Made by a program: the position numbers and the translations under genes. Shown in pieces: positions 9,156-17,214 of a DNA stretch of 44,574 nucleotides (the first letter of the stretch is position 1; every line of letters begins with the position of its first letter). Under the pieces are notes generated by a model, which worked only from the letters and a program-made list of their open reading frames with translations, was not told the DNA's origin and searched no databases. The stretch lies in assembly GCA_026982555.1 (NCBI GenBank), contig JALSGT010000140.1, positions 1-44,574 on the forward strand, in the 5' to 3' direction. Origin of the DNA: Chromatiales bacterium. GTDB taxonomy: Bacteria > Pseudomonadota > Gammaproteobacteria > SZUA-152.

Positions 9156-9184
9156 GTGACCATCTCGTGACCATTCTGTGACCA
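9156..9184. repeat. Three helically phased GTGACCA repeats
   Basis: GTGACCA occurs at 9156-9162, 9167-9173 and 9178-9184. The 11-bp period places all three on one face of the helix. Lying about 50 bp from the attL-like repeat, they would suit arm-type binding sites of a tyrosine recombinase, though no such enzyme is encoded here. Confidence 0.5.
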
Positions 9185-9464
9185 CTTTTTAAAATCAGTG
9201 TTTTTTTGGCTCTTCAGAGAAATTAGTGGGTAAAAATATAGCGAATTTGAAGCAAGAGAGATCGTTTTTCCGAGAATGAGGGTAGAGCATCCTGCCCCGA
9301 CTCTGAGAAGATGGAAGTATCGAGCAACCATCAATCAGAGCAAAAGGAACAGGATCTTTTCCCTGAAATTTTTTTGGATAATCTTGAGGTTTGGGAGTTC
9401 ATTTGCCATAATCATTGCACGACTCACCCCTCGCGGAGTTATTCAGTTAATATCCGCTTGGGGC

Positions 9465-9496
9465 GAAAAGACCGCCGAAAGGCGGTCTTTTCATTT
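9465..9496 (+). terminator. Strong intrinsic terminator upstream of the NYN gene
   Basis: A perfect 12-bp inverted repeat (GAAAAGACCGCC / GGCGGTCTTTTC) closes a GAAA tetraloop and ends in a T-rich run. It ends 22 bases before the GTG start of the NYN gene, so it either insulates that gene from tRNA read-through or regulates it by attenuation. Confidence 0.8.
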
Positions 9497-9514
9497 CTGG
9501 GGAAAGGAACTTCT

Positions 9515-10201
9515 GTGAGAACGATAGTTTATATCGATGGGTACAATCTTTATTATGGCCGATTAAAACACTCAACCCATAAGTGGTTGGATGTCCACGA
9601 ACTCTTCTCGGGGTATATTCTCAAAGCCCAATCTCCCGAATCTACCATTCACAAAATCAAATATTTTACCGCGGATATCAGAGCCAAAATCGCCACTCAT
9701 GGGCAGGACGCGCAAAAAGCTCAGAACAGTTATCTCCGGGCCTTGGTTACCTTGTACCCAGATACCATAGAAATCATTAAGGGCTACCATTCCCTAGAAC
9801 GCGGGAGACTTCTCCGTTATAAGCAGCCGCCAGATAAGACAGATAGGGTTGATGTTTGGCGGCTGGAGGAGAAGCAAACGGATGTGAACATCGCATTGCA
9901 TGCATACAGGGATGTCATCCGAGGTGAGTGCGACCAGATTGTTATTGTGTCTAATGACACAGACCTTGAACCTGCGCTTCAAATGATACGTCAGGATGTC
10001 GGGTCAGCAATTAACATTGGCATTGTTATCCCAATTCCAAAGCCAACCCCTGGAAAAAAACACCGACCGTCAAATGCTGCATTGAGCAAGTATGCTGATT
10101 GGACTCGTCAATATATTTTGGATTCTGAGGTAGAATATTCTCAGTTGCCGAATCCCATACCAACAAAGAAAAAACCGATTCTGAGGCCAGATTACTGGTG
10201 A
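9515..10201 (+). CDS. NYN-domain (LabA/DUF88-like, PIN-fold) putative ribonuclease
   Basis: The 228-residue product has the NYN family hallmarks. The N-terminal VYIDGYNLYYG supplies the first acidic residue, an acidic DRVDVWRLEEKQTDVNIALH follows in mid-protein, and SNDTDLEPAL near residue 148 carries the metal-binding aspartates. NYN proteins are PIN-fold, metal-dependent and usually RNA-cleaving. The substrate here is unknown. The GTG at 9515 is preferred because it has GGAAAGGA 6 bases upstream and begins directly with the domain; the open frame further up runs through a terminator hairpin. It is the sole clear gene of the tRNA-Met islet, so a role in defence or RNA control is possible but not shown. 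Confidence 0.82.
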   Translation: MRTIVYIDGYNLYYGRLKHSTHKWLDVHELFSGYILKAQSPESTIHKIKYFTADIRAKIATHGQDAQKAQNSYLRALVTLYPDTIEIIKGYHSLERGRLLRYKQPPDKTDRVDVWRLEEKQTDVNIALHAYRDVIRGECDQIVIVSNDTDLEPALQMIRQDVGSAINIGIVIPIPKPTPGKKHRPSNAALSKYADWTRQYILDSEVEYSQLPNPIPTKKKPILRPDYW

Positions 10202-10764
10202 GCATGTAAGTGGTGCGCCAAGAAGTAACTGGCATAAATGATTATTGTCGATTGAAGCTGGGCCTGGTTATGGCGGATCGATATTGGCTGCTCAGGCAAT
10301 CATTAATCCGAATTGCAAGAATATTTGCTATCAAATTACCCGCGATGACTATGAGTAAGACTTGAGCGAAAGGGTTGTTTTGAGTGGCGTATGTTTGTGC
10401 CAATTTTGAGACAAGAACTCGTAAAAATACGTTGCGGGCTCAGCATTCCCGAAAAAATGATCCTAATTTACAGCAAGGTATCGCCAGATAACTTATTGAT
10501 ATTATGTGAGAATGTGCATTAGTGCCCAATGCGGCGACATTATGCTTCTTGAGAAGCAAGTAATATGAGCTCACTTATAATGATGTCCCCTGTTCGAATC
10601 AGGGCATAGCCACCATATTCTATTTTTACGGTTTTCCACGTTGCTTAAAACAGGGCGGAAGTTTGCCGTGGTCAGAGGGTAAATTGCAATGCAGTAGTGA
10701 AAAAACCTGCTGGATTTTGCCTTTCGCCGGAATGACAACAGAGTAGTTCTGGTAGAATGCCCCG
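10202..10764. other. Gene-free stretch between NYN gene and uvrD
   Basis: Apart from the tRNA-Met remnant at 10571-10620, this stretch shows one possible coding scrap at 10245-10358. In frame it reads AGPGYGGSILAAQAIINP before a TAA, looks protein-like and has no convincing start. Near 10707-10737 there is an inverted copy of a GTCATTCCGGCGAA-type repeat. No promoter or SOS box was recognised ahead of uvrD. Confidence 0.5.
10571..10620 (+). repeat. attR-like partial tRNA-Met (anticodon arm to CCA)
   Basis: This is a truncated tRNA-Met copy. The 36 bases at 10585-10620 are identical to 9071-9106. The preceding bases match the tRNA anticodon arm with one C-to-T change and two missing G residues. 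It lacks the acceptor 5' strand and D-arm, so it is not a functional tRNA. It is read as the displaced 3' end left by integration. Confidence 0.75.
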
Positions 10765-12939
10765 ATGGATGTTTCCCACATTATTGATGAACTCAACGAG
10801 GCCCAGCGCGAGGCAGTGTGTGCCCCGCCTGAAAACGTGCTGGTGCTGGCGGGTGCGGGTAGTGGTAAAACCCGGGTGCTGGTGCATCGTATCGCCTGGC
10901 TGGTAGCAACAGAAAATCTGTCACCTTACGGTATTCTTGCTGTCACCTTCACCAACAAGGCTGCTGCGGAGATGCGTGGCCGCATTGAGGAATTGCTCAA
11001 ACAGCCAGTGGGCGGTATGTGGGTGGGCACTTTTCATTCTCTGGCACATCGCTTGTTGCGCACTCACTGGAAAGATGCCGGTCTGCCGCAGACGTTTCAG
11101 ATTCTCGACAGTGAAGACCAGCAACGTGCTATCAAGCGAGTGATCCGCAGTCTTGAACTGGATGATACGCAGTGGCCGCCAAAACAGGCCCAGTGGTTTA
11201 TCAATGCACGTAAGGACGAGGGGCAGCGCCCCGGGCATATCGAGCATTTCGATGACCCTTACCAAAAACAGATGATCCGTATCTACCAGACTTACGAGGA
11301 AATGTGCCAGCGCTCGGGACTGGTGGATTTTGCCGAGCTGCTGTTGCGTGCGCACGAGCTGTGGTTAAAAAATCCACATCTGCTGGCGCATTACCAGAGC
11401 CGCTTTCAACACATTCTGGTGGACGAATTTCAGGACACTAACAGCATTCAGTATGCCTGGATACGTGTTCTCGCAGGCAAAACATCCCGGGTGTTTGCGG
11501 TGGGTGATGACGATCAGTCGATTTATGGCTGGCGTGGTGCGAAGATTGAAAACATTCAGCAATATACCCGCGATTTCCCCGGTACGCGTACCATAAAACT
11601 GGAACAGAATTACCGTTCTACGGCCAATATTCTTAACGCCGCCAATGCGTTGATCGCCAACAACGATGATCGTCTGGGCAAAAACCTGTGGACTGCTGAC
11701 GAAGACGGTGAAGCCATCCAGCTTTATTCCGCGTTCAATGAGCGTGACGAGGCGCGTTTTATTGTCGAGCAAATTCAAAACTGGGTGGATAACGGTAATC
11801 CCTACCGGGATAACGCCATTCTTTACCGCTCCAATGCACAGTCGCGGGTGATTGAAGAAGCACTGATTCAGGCAGGTATTCCCTATCGTGTTTACGGTGG
11901 CATGCGCTTTTTTGAGCGTGCAGAAATCAAGGATGCGCTGGCTTATTTGCGACTCATTGCCAACCGGCATGACGATGCCGCTTTTGAGAGAGTTGTCAAT
12001 ACACCCACGCGCGGTATCGGCGACAAGACTGTCAGCGCTGCGCGTGATTACGCCCGCGAGCATAGCGTTGCCTTATGGCAGGCTGCGCAGGCCGTGGTTG
12101 AGCAAAAGCTGCTGCCTGCACGGGCCACCTCTGCGCTGGGTGCGTTTCTTGAGCTGATCACCCGGCTGGCCAGTGACACCGACGGCATGGATCTCTACGA
12201 GCAGTTAGAACACGCCCTGCATCACAGCACCCTGCTTGAGCACTATAAAAAAGACCGGGGTGAAAAGGGGCAGGCGCGGGTGGAAAACCTGGAGGAACTG
12301 GTTAATGCCGCGCGTTATTTTGAGCAGGAGGAAACGCCGGAAGACGAAGAGGAAATGGATGAGCTGTCGGCATTTTTATCCCATGCAGCATTGGAAGCAG
12401 GCGACAAACAAACTGATGGCTCGCAGGATGGTGTACAACTGATGACCCTGCATTCCGCCAAAGGTCTGGAATTTCCTCTGGTGTTTTTGGCCGGAGTGGA
12501 AGAGGGGCTGTTTCCGCATCAAATGTCGCTGGACGAGCCCGGTCGTCTCGCCGAGGAGCGTCGTCTCTGTTACGTGGGCATTACCCGTGCCCGTCAGCGT
12601 TTGTATCTGACACATGCTGAAACCCGTCGTTTGTACGGCAACGAAACCTGTCCGCATCGTTCGCGTTTTATCAGCGAGATTCCCGCTGAGTTAATGGAAG
12701 AAATCCGGCTCGGCGGCAATGTCAGTTTTGCACCTCGTCGTCCGGCGGGTTTTTCCTCCGTGCAGGCATCATCCGTGGGGGGTATGCGACTGGGTCAGCG
12801 TGTGTTGCATGCCAAGTTTGGCGATGGTGTGGTGCTTAATGTGGAGGGTCAGGGTGCGCAGGCGCGGGTGCAGGTGAACTTTGATGGCATTGGCAGCAAG
12901 TGGCTGATGATGGAATATGCGAATTTGCAGCCGGTATAA
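10765..12939 (+). CDS. uvrD: DNA helicase II (UvrD, superfamily 1A)
   Basis: UvrD is a 3'-5' helicase of nucleotide-excision and mismatch repair. The 724-residue product begins MDVSHIIDELNEAQREAV, the typical UvrD rather than Rep N terminus. It has Walker A AGAGSGKT (29-36), FTNKAAAEM, DEFQDTN, GDDDQSIYGWRGA, TLHSAKGLEFPLVF and CYVGITRARQRLYLTHA. A C-terminal Tudor-like segment (RVLHAKFGDGVVLNVEG) completes the full length. No LexA box was recognised in the preceding 150 bases. It stands alone, immediately after the tRNA-Met islet. Confidence 0.96.
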   Translation: MDVSHIIDELNEAQREAVCAPPENVLVLAGAGSGKTRVLVHRIAWLVATENLSPYGILAVTFTNKAAAEMRGRIEELLKQPVGGMWVGTFHSLAHRLLRTHWKDAGLPQTFQILDSEDQQRAIKRVIRSLELDDTQWPPKQAQWFINARKDEGQRPGHIEHFDDPYQKQMIRIYQTYEEMCQRSGLVDFAELLLRAHELWLKNPHLLAHYQSRFQHILVDEFQDTNSIQYAWIRVLAGKTSRVFAVGDDDQSIYGWRGAKIENIQQYTRDFPGTRTIKLEQNYRSTANILNAANALIANNDDRLGKNLWTADEDGEAIQLYSAFNERDEARFIVEQIQNWVDNGNPYRDNAILYRSNAQSRVIEEALIQAGIPYRVYGGMRFFERAEIKDALAYLRLIANRHDDAAFERVVNTPTRGIGDKTVSAARDYAREHSVALWQAAQAVVEQKLLPARATSALGAFLELITRLASDTDGMDLYEQLEHALHHSTLLEHYKKDRGEKGQARVENLEELVNAARYFEQEETPEDEEEMDELSAFLSHAALEAGDKQTDGSQDGVQLMTLHSAKGLEFPLVFLAGVEEGLFPHQMSLDEPGRLAEERRLCYVGITRARQRLYLTHAETRRLYGNETCPHRSRFISEIPAELMEEIRLGGNVSFAPRRPAGFSSVQASSVGGMRLGQRVLHAKFGDGVVLNVEGQGAQARVQVNFDGIGSKWLMMEYANLQPV

Positions 12940-13243
12940 TCCTGAATCAATTAACGGAATCTTTCTTCTGGTATGTCTTTAATCAATTCTTTCTTGCAGA
13001 GGAATGCGAACGCTAAATGCGAATTTAGGTTAAATCCTCGAACAATCGTTTCAGCGCGTTGGGAAGTTATGTTGTCAGTGGTACTGGCAAGTGGCGTGTT
13101 ATAAACGCAGAGGTCGCAGAGACGCAAAGGATGCAGAGAAAAATACTAAAAATGTTGTGTTAAAGGCCCATTGTTTTTTTGGATGAGGGCGTTTTAGCTC
13201 TTAATTCATATTTAAATTTAGATACATAAATAAGGACAACGTC
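12940..13243. other. Gene-free stretch between uvrD and dctP, with a purine-rich repeat
   Basis: No gene is seen. Positions 13103-13140 hold a run of CGCAGAG/GACGCAAAG-type units, a repeat type also found near 18580 and, on the other strand, near 35590. The A+T-rich 13200-13240 segment just before dctP probably carries its promoter and ribosome-binding site, but no clear consensus was identified. Confidence 0.5.
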
Positions 13244-14341
13244 ATGTTTCAAAGTAAGTTGCTGGTTTTTTTTACGCTGTTTGCCGTATTGATATTGAGT
13301 GCCTGTGGCGAATCCAATACACCTATGACAGCTGTCGCAGCGGAAAATAAAACCTACAAATGGAAACTGGTGACCACCTGGCCACCAAATTTTCCCATTT
13401 TTCAGGAAGGCGTGGAGCGTTTTGCTGAAGATGTAAAAACCCTCAGTAATGGCCGACTCAATATCAAGGTTTTTGCCGGTGGAGAACTGGTACCTGCTTT
13501 GCAGGCTTTTGATGCTGTTTCCCAGGGTACGGTGGAAATGAGCCACGGCGCAGCCTATTACTGGGCAGGGAAAATCCCGGCCGGTCAGTTTTTCACCGCC
13601 GTGCCTTTTGGTATGAATGCGCAGGGTATGAACTCGTGGCTGTACGCAGGTGGCGGGTTGGAATTGTGGCGCGAATTATACAAGCCACATAACCTGGTAC
13701 CTTTTCCCATGGGTAATACCGGTGTGCAAATGGGTGGTTGGTTTAATAAAAAAATCGACGCCATTGCTGATTTGAAAGGCTTGAAAATGCGCATCCCCGG
13801 TCTTGGTGGCAAAGTGTTTGCCAAGGCGGGCGGCAACCCCGTGTTGATGGCTGGTGGCGAAATTTACACCGCACTGGATCGTGGCACCATCGACGCGACC
13901 GAATGGGTCGGACCGTTTCACGACGAACGTCTTGGCCTGTATCGTGCTGCCAAATATTATTATTACCCCGGCTGGCATGAACCCGGTCCGGTGCTGGAGC
14001 TGAATGTGAATTCCAAAGCCTGGGCCAGCCTCTCGCCGGATTTGCAAAAAACCATCGAGATTGCCGCTGCGGCAACTAACTTGTGGATGTTGGCGCAGTT
14101 CGAGGCAAAGAACCTCGAAGCCTTGGTGACACTCAAAGATAAATACAATGTGCAGGTGCTGGCCTTTCCGGATGAAGTCATTGCCGAATTGCGCAGACTG
14201 TCCAGCGTCGTGCTGGAAGAAGAGGCGGCCAAAGATCCCGATTTCAAACGCATCTATCAGGCATACAAAACGTTTGCAGATAACAATGACCGCTGGAACG
14301 AACTTTCCGAAGCGGCGTATGCAAAAGCCCGTAACCGCTGA
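13244..14341 (+). CDS. dctP: TRAP transporter solute-binding lipoprotein (DctP family)
   Basis: This is the substrate-capturing subunit of a tripartite ATP-independent periplasmic transporter. The 365-residue product has a lipobox (LSAC, Cys21), so it is membrane-anchored. The DctP fold follows: WKLVTTWPPNFP at the start of the mature part, FAGGELVPALQAFDAV, LKGLKMRIPGLGGKVF, and DATEWVGPFHDERLGLY then YYPGWHEPGP. The last segment resembles the TakP-type (2-oxoacid-binding) subgroup, so a keto- or organic-acid substrate is plausible but not shown. The matching permease genes lie convergently at 15104-17004 rather than in the same operon. Confidence 0.92.
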   Translation: MFQSKLLVFFTLFAVLILSACGESNTPMTAVAAENKTYKWKLVTTWPPNFPIFQEGVERFAEDVKTLSNGRLNIKVFAGGELVPALQAFDAVSQGTVEMSHGAAYYWAGKIPAGQFFTAVPFGMNAQGMNSWLYAGGGLELWRELYKPHNLVPFPMGNTGVQMGGWFNKKIDAIADLKGLKMRIPGLGGKVFAKAGGNPVLMAGGEIYTALDRGTIDATEWVGPFHDERLGLYRAAKYYYYPGWHEPGPVLELNVNSKAWASLSPDLQKTIEIAAAATNLWMLAQFEAKNLEALVTLKDKYNVQVLAFPDEVIAELRRLSSVVLEEEAAKDPDFKRIYQAYKTFADNNDRWNELSEAAYAKARNR

Positions 14342-14370
14342 AAAAACACCCAATAACCCAAAGGATCAAC

Positions 14371-14853
14371 ATGACCATCGCAGAAAACAAAGTAGTCACC
14401 CTGCATTACACGCTCACCGATGATGAAGGCACTATCATCGACCAATCCGACGACGGCAGTTTTTTGTACTTGCACGGTGCCAGCAATATTATTCCGGGTT
14501 TGGAAAATGCGCTGACCGGCAAGACGACAGGCGATGAACTGAAGGTGACGGTGCCACCCGAAGAGGGTTACGGTGAGCGCGATGATGCGCGCCGGGAAAA
14601 TGTGCCACGGGAAATGTTTCCGGCAGATGCCGAAATTAAAGCCGGTATGCAATTTCACGCCGAAGGCCCGGAAGGTGAAATGATGACAGTGACTGTGGCC
14701 GGGGTGGAAGGTGATACTGTTATCATTGATGCTAATCATCCGCTGGCGGGTATGCAGCTTAATTTTGATGTGAAGGTGATTGAGGTTCGTGATGCTTTGG
14801 CTGAGGAAGTCGAACACGGGCATGTGCATGAGCCGAACGGGCACCCTCATTGA
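14371..14853 (+). CDS. slyD: FKBP-type peptidyl-prolyl isomerase (SlyD-like)
   Basis: This is a cytoplasmic prolyl isomerase and chaperone. The 160-residue product shows the SlyD layout: an FKBP part split by an insert-in-flap domain (about residues 66-122), LHGASNIIPGLENALTGK before the insert and HPLAGMQLNFDVKVIEV after it. The C-terminal tail is only modestly histidine-rich (HGHVHEPNGHPH), so nickel binding would be weaker than in E. coli SlyD. It follows dctP by 29 bases and may be co-transcribed. An intrinsic terminator lies 40 bases downstream. Confidence 0.88.
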   Translation: MTIAENKVVTLHYTLTDDEGTIIDQSDDGSFLYLHGASNIIPGLENALTGKTTGDELKVTVPPEEGYGERDDARRENVPREMFPADAEIKAGMQFHAEGPEGEMMTVTVAGVEGDTVIIDANHPLAGMQLNFDVKVIEVRDALAEEVEHGHVHEPNGHPH

Positions 14854-14892
14854 AACTCAGGTAATCACAATAAAACCCAAACTCTCATTTAG

Positions 14893-14938
14893 AAAATTGG
14901 CACATAGCACAGCCCCTTGCACGCTATAGCCAATTTTT
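14893..14938 (+). terminator. Intrinsic terminator after the FKBP gene
   Basis: A 9-bp stem (AAAATTGGC / GCCAATTTT) extends inwards through ATAGC/GCTAT and ends in a T run. It sits between the plus-strand dctP-slyD pair and the convergent permease genes. Confidence 0.7.
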
Positions 14939-15016
14939 AAATGGGGATTGGGGTAAAAACGTGCAGTTGCAGGTTGTTTTATTGGTTATCCGTGTCGCCC
15001 TGTTTGCTTACTGCTT

Positions 15017-15043
15017 GTCATTTCGGCGAAGGCCGGAATCCAG
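15017..15043 (+). repeat. GTCATTCC..GGAATCCAG-type dispersed repeat
   Basis: This imperfect palindrome with arms TTTCGGC / GCCGGAA belongs to a short repeat type common in proteobacterial intergenic DNA and recalling neisserial dRS3. A shorter inverted relative lies at about 10707-10737, just before uvrD. Confidence 0.45.
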
Positions 15044-15103
15044 CGGTTTCAACGGTTTTCTGAATGCCGGTTTGTTCAGGAACAACGGGAAAGGTTGCCT
15101 GTA

Positions 15104-16420
15104 CTAAAAACCCTGCACGGAATCCATCACATCCGGCAGCCACAGTGTGATCTGCGGGAACAGCATGACCATCAGCAGTGCCAGCAGCTGAATGCCCACA
15201 AAGGGCAGGATGCCGCGATAGATTTGTGGCATACGAATTTCCGGCGGAGCGGCGGCTTTGAGATAAAACAGCGAAAAGCCGAAGGGCGGCGTTAAAAAAG
15301 AGGTTTGCAGGTTAAGGGCTATCAACACTGCGAACCACAGCATGTCGATGCCCAGGAAAGCGGCGATAGGCGCAAGAATGGGTACCACAATGAAAGTGAT
15401 TTCGATAAAGTCGAGGAAGAAGCCCAATACAAAAATGATCAGCATGCTCACCAGCAGGAACCCCCATGGGCCGCCAGGCAGACCGGTCATTAATTCCTTG
15501 ACCAGATCATCTCCACCCATACCCCGGAACACCAGGCCAAAGGCAGTGGCACCAATCAAAATCATGAACACCATGGAGGTCATGCGGGTAGTGGAACGCA
15601 TGGCCATGCGCAGGTTGCCGAGGTTGAGGCGTTTGCGGATAGCCGCCAACAGCAGCGCACCCAAGGCACCCACAGCGGCAGATTCCGTGGGTGATGCCAC
15701 ACCGAAGAAAATCGAACCCAGTACGGCGAATACCAGAAACAGCGGTGGAATCAGGCTTTTAAATACCTGTGGCCATAACGGTCCGGCATCGTTGTCCACG
15801 GGCAGAGCGGGAGCTTCACTTGGCCTGAATTTGGCACGCACCAGAATATAAACGATAAACAGGGTGATGAGCACCAGTCCTGGTGTTACTGCGGCCATAA
15901 ACAGTTGGCCCACGGGCACGCCGATCACATCACCCAGCAGCACCAGAATAATACTGGGCGGAATAATCTGTCCCAGCGTGCCTGACGCCGCAATGGTGCC
16001 GGTGGCCAGTTCGGGTTTGTAACCATGGCGCAGCATCACCGGCAGGGCAATCACCGCCATGGCCACGACGGTTGCGCCCACCACACCCGTCGTGGCAGCC
16101 AGCAATGCACCCACCAGCACGATGGACACGCCCATGCCGCCGCGCACGCGGCCAAACAGGCGAGCCATGGTTTCCAGTAATTCTTCGGCGATGCCGGATT
16201 TTTCCAGCACAATACCCATAAAAACAAACAAGGGTACGGCAATGAGCGTAAAGCTGGTCATTACCCCCCAGATGCGCATGGGTAACAGGGCGAAAAAATC
16301 CAGCCCCAGGGAAATACCGCCAAACAGCAAGGCCACTGCGCCCAGGGTGAAGGCTACCGGGTAGCCGACAAGCAACAGGACGATCACCACCGCCAGCATA
16401 ACCAGTGCCCAGATTTCCAT
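15104..16420 (-). CDS. dctM: TRAP transporter large permease (DctM family)
   Basis: DctM forms the sodium-driven transport channel of the TRAP system in the inner membrane. The 438-residue, strongly hydrophobic product has about twelve membrane segments. Its family motifs include GVVGATVVAMAVIALPVMLRHGY, SGTLGQIIPPSIILVLLGD, SPTESAAVGALGALLLA and the C-terminal TPPFGFSLFYLK. Its ATG overlaps the TAA of dctQ by one base, so the two are co-translated. It converges on the dctP-slyD pair. Confidence 0.95.
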   Translation of the reverse strand: MEIWALVMLAVVIVLLLVGYPVAFTLGAVALLFGGISLGLDFFALLPMRIWGVMTSFTLIAVPLFVFMGIVLEKSGIAEELLETMARLFGRVRGGMGVSIVLVGALLAATTGVVGATVVAMAVIALPVMLRHGYKPELATGTIAASGTLGQIIPPSIILVLLGDVIGVPVGQLFMAAVTPGLVLITLFIVYILVRAKFRPSEAPALPVDNDAGPLWPQVFKSLIPPLFLVFAVLGSIFFGVASPTESAAVGALGALLLAAIRKRLNLGNLRMAMRSTTRMTSMVFMILIGATAFGLVFRGMGGDDLVKELMTGLPGGPWGFLLVSMLIIFVLGFFLDFIEITFIVVPILAPIAAFLGIDMLWFAVLIALNLQTSFLTPPFGFSLFYLKAAAPPEIRMPQIYRGILPFVGIQLLALLMVMLFPQITLWLPDVMDSVQGF

Positions 16421-17004
16421 TAATCCTGTGTTCCGTTGTGGTGAGATTGTTGAAGAGAGGCGTTGTTTTCATCGTTGCCCAGCAAAATTTGCAGACTGCG
16501 CAGCATGTGTGCGAAGCCTTGCAACAACAGCAGCGCAAACCCCACAGGAATGGCTGCTTTGAGCAGGAATCGATACGGCAATCCACCGGGATCAGGTGAA
16601 CTTTCACCAATGCTAAAGGAGCTGATCACAAAAGGCAGAGAGCTGATAATAATCAACAGGCAAAATGGCAACAGAAAAAACAGCCCGCCGAGTAAATCCA
16701 CCCAGGCACGGCGACGGCTGTCCATATAGCGACTGTGATAAAAAATATCCACTCGCACATGGCCATCGTGTTTGAAGGTGTAAGCTGCACCAAACAGGAA
16801 AATCAGCGCGAACAAGTGCCACTCCAGCTCTTGCAGACCCACGGAGCCTGCTTGAAACAGGTAACGCATGGTCACATCGAAACCAATGAGCACCGCCATG
16901 CCCAGCACCAGCCATGCAGTGGCGCGGCCACTCCATTCCGAGATGGTTTCGATACGGGAAATAAAATGATCAAGCGATGGCAAAGTGTGTTTCCGGGTAG
17001 TCAA
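16420..17004 (-). CDS. dctQ: TRAP transporter small permease (DctQ family)
   Basis: DctQ is the small membrane subunit of TRAP transporters. The 194-residue product has four predicted membrane segments, beginning ATAWLVLGMAVLIGFDVTMRY, with the family-typical LQELEWHLFALIFLFGAAYT and HVRVDIFY. No ATG precedes the first segment. The start is a TTG, either at 17004 or seven codons later at 16983, where a GGA lies 7 bases upstream. It is the first gene of the dctQM pair. Confidence 0.9.
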   Translation of the reverse strand: MTTRKHTLPSLDHFISRIETISEWSGRATAWLVLGMAVLIGFDVTMRYLFQAGSVGLQELEWHLFALIFLFGAAYTFKHDGHVRVDIFYHSRYMDSRRRAWVDLLGGLFFLLPFCLLIIISSLPFVISSFSIGESSPDPGGLPYRFLLKAAIPVGFALLLLQGFAHMLRSLQILLGNDENNASLQQSHHNGTQD

Positions 17005-17214
17005 TCAGCAGAGACTCAAGAGCAGGCGTGATTCTAAAGGTCTTGCGACCGTAAACCAACCATCCTTTTTACCCGGCGCAGTGAAAATGCGCTAATTGCG
17101 GCTCCAGGCTCTAAAGAAACGTGGTTTCCTCGCCGATGGACAACATCGACTATGCTCAGACCGGTGACACCGGACAGGCTGTACCAAAACTGCGCACACA
17201 CTATGGAGACCGCA

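Larger units (their letters stand above)
9107..10620. mobile_element. Small tRNA-Met-associated integrated islet without integrase
   Basis: This 1.5-kb segment between the tRNA-Met copies looks A+T-richer than its neighbours. From 9107 to 9514 no credible gene is seen. That stretch holds a TTTCGGGC/GCCCGAAA hairpin (9121-9148), three GTGACCA motifs exactly 11 bp apart (9156, 9167, 9178) that resemble recombinase arm sites, and a strong terminator at 9465-9496. The only clear gene is the NYN-domain protein at 9515. From 10202 to 10584 there is only a possible 38-codon coding scrap. No integrase, excisionase or mobilisation gene is present. It is either a decayed island or a small element moved in trans. 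Confidence 0.6.

Noticed and set aside
9044-9334. Minus-strand open frame overlapping tRNA-Met and the phased repeats
   Set aside because: It overlaps the tRNA and attachment repeat, has no ribosome-binding site and lacks any recognisable motif; it is not evidence of an integrase remnant.
9311-9514. N-terminal extension of the NYN protein to the upstream ATG
   Set aside because: The extension would be translated through a perfect 12-bp terminator hairpin and has no protein-like character. The GTG at 9515 has a good Shine-Dalgarno and starts the domain.
10571-10620. A second tRNA-Met gene
   Set aside because: The acceptor 5' strand and D-arm are missing and two anticodon-arm bases are lost, so it cannot fold as a tRNA.
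10620-10764. An SOS (LexA) box ahead of uvrD
   Set aside because: No CTG-N10-CAG match with the expected A+T-rich centre was found in this stretch.
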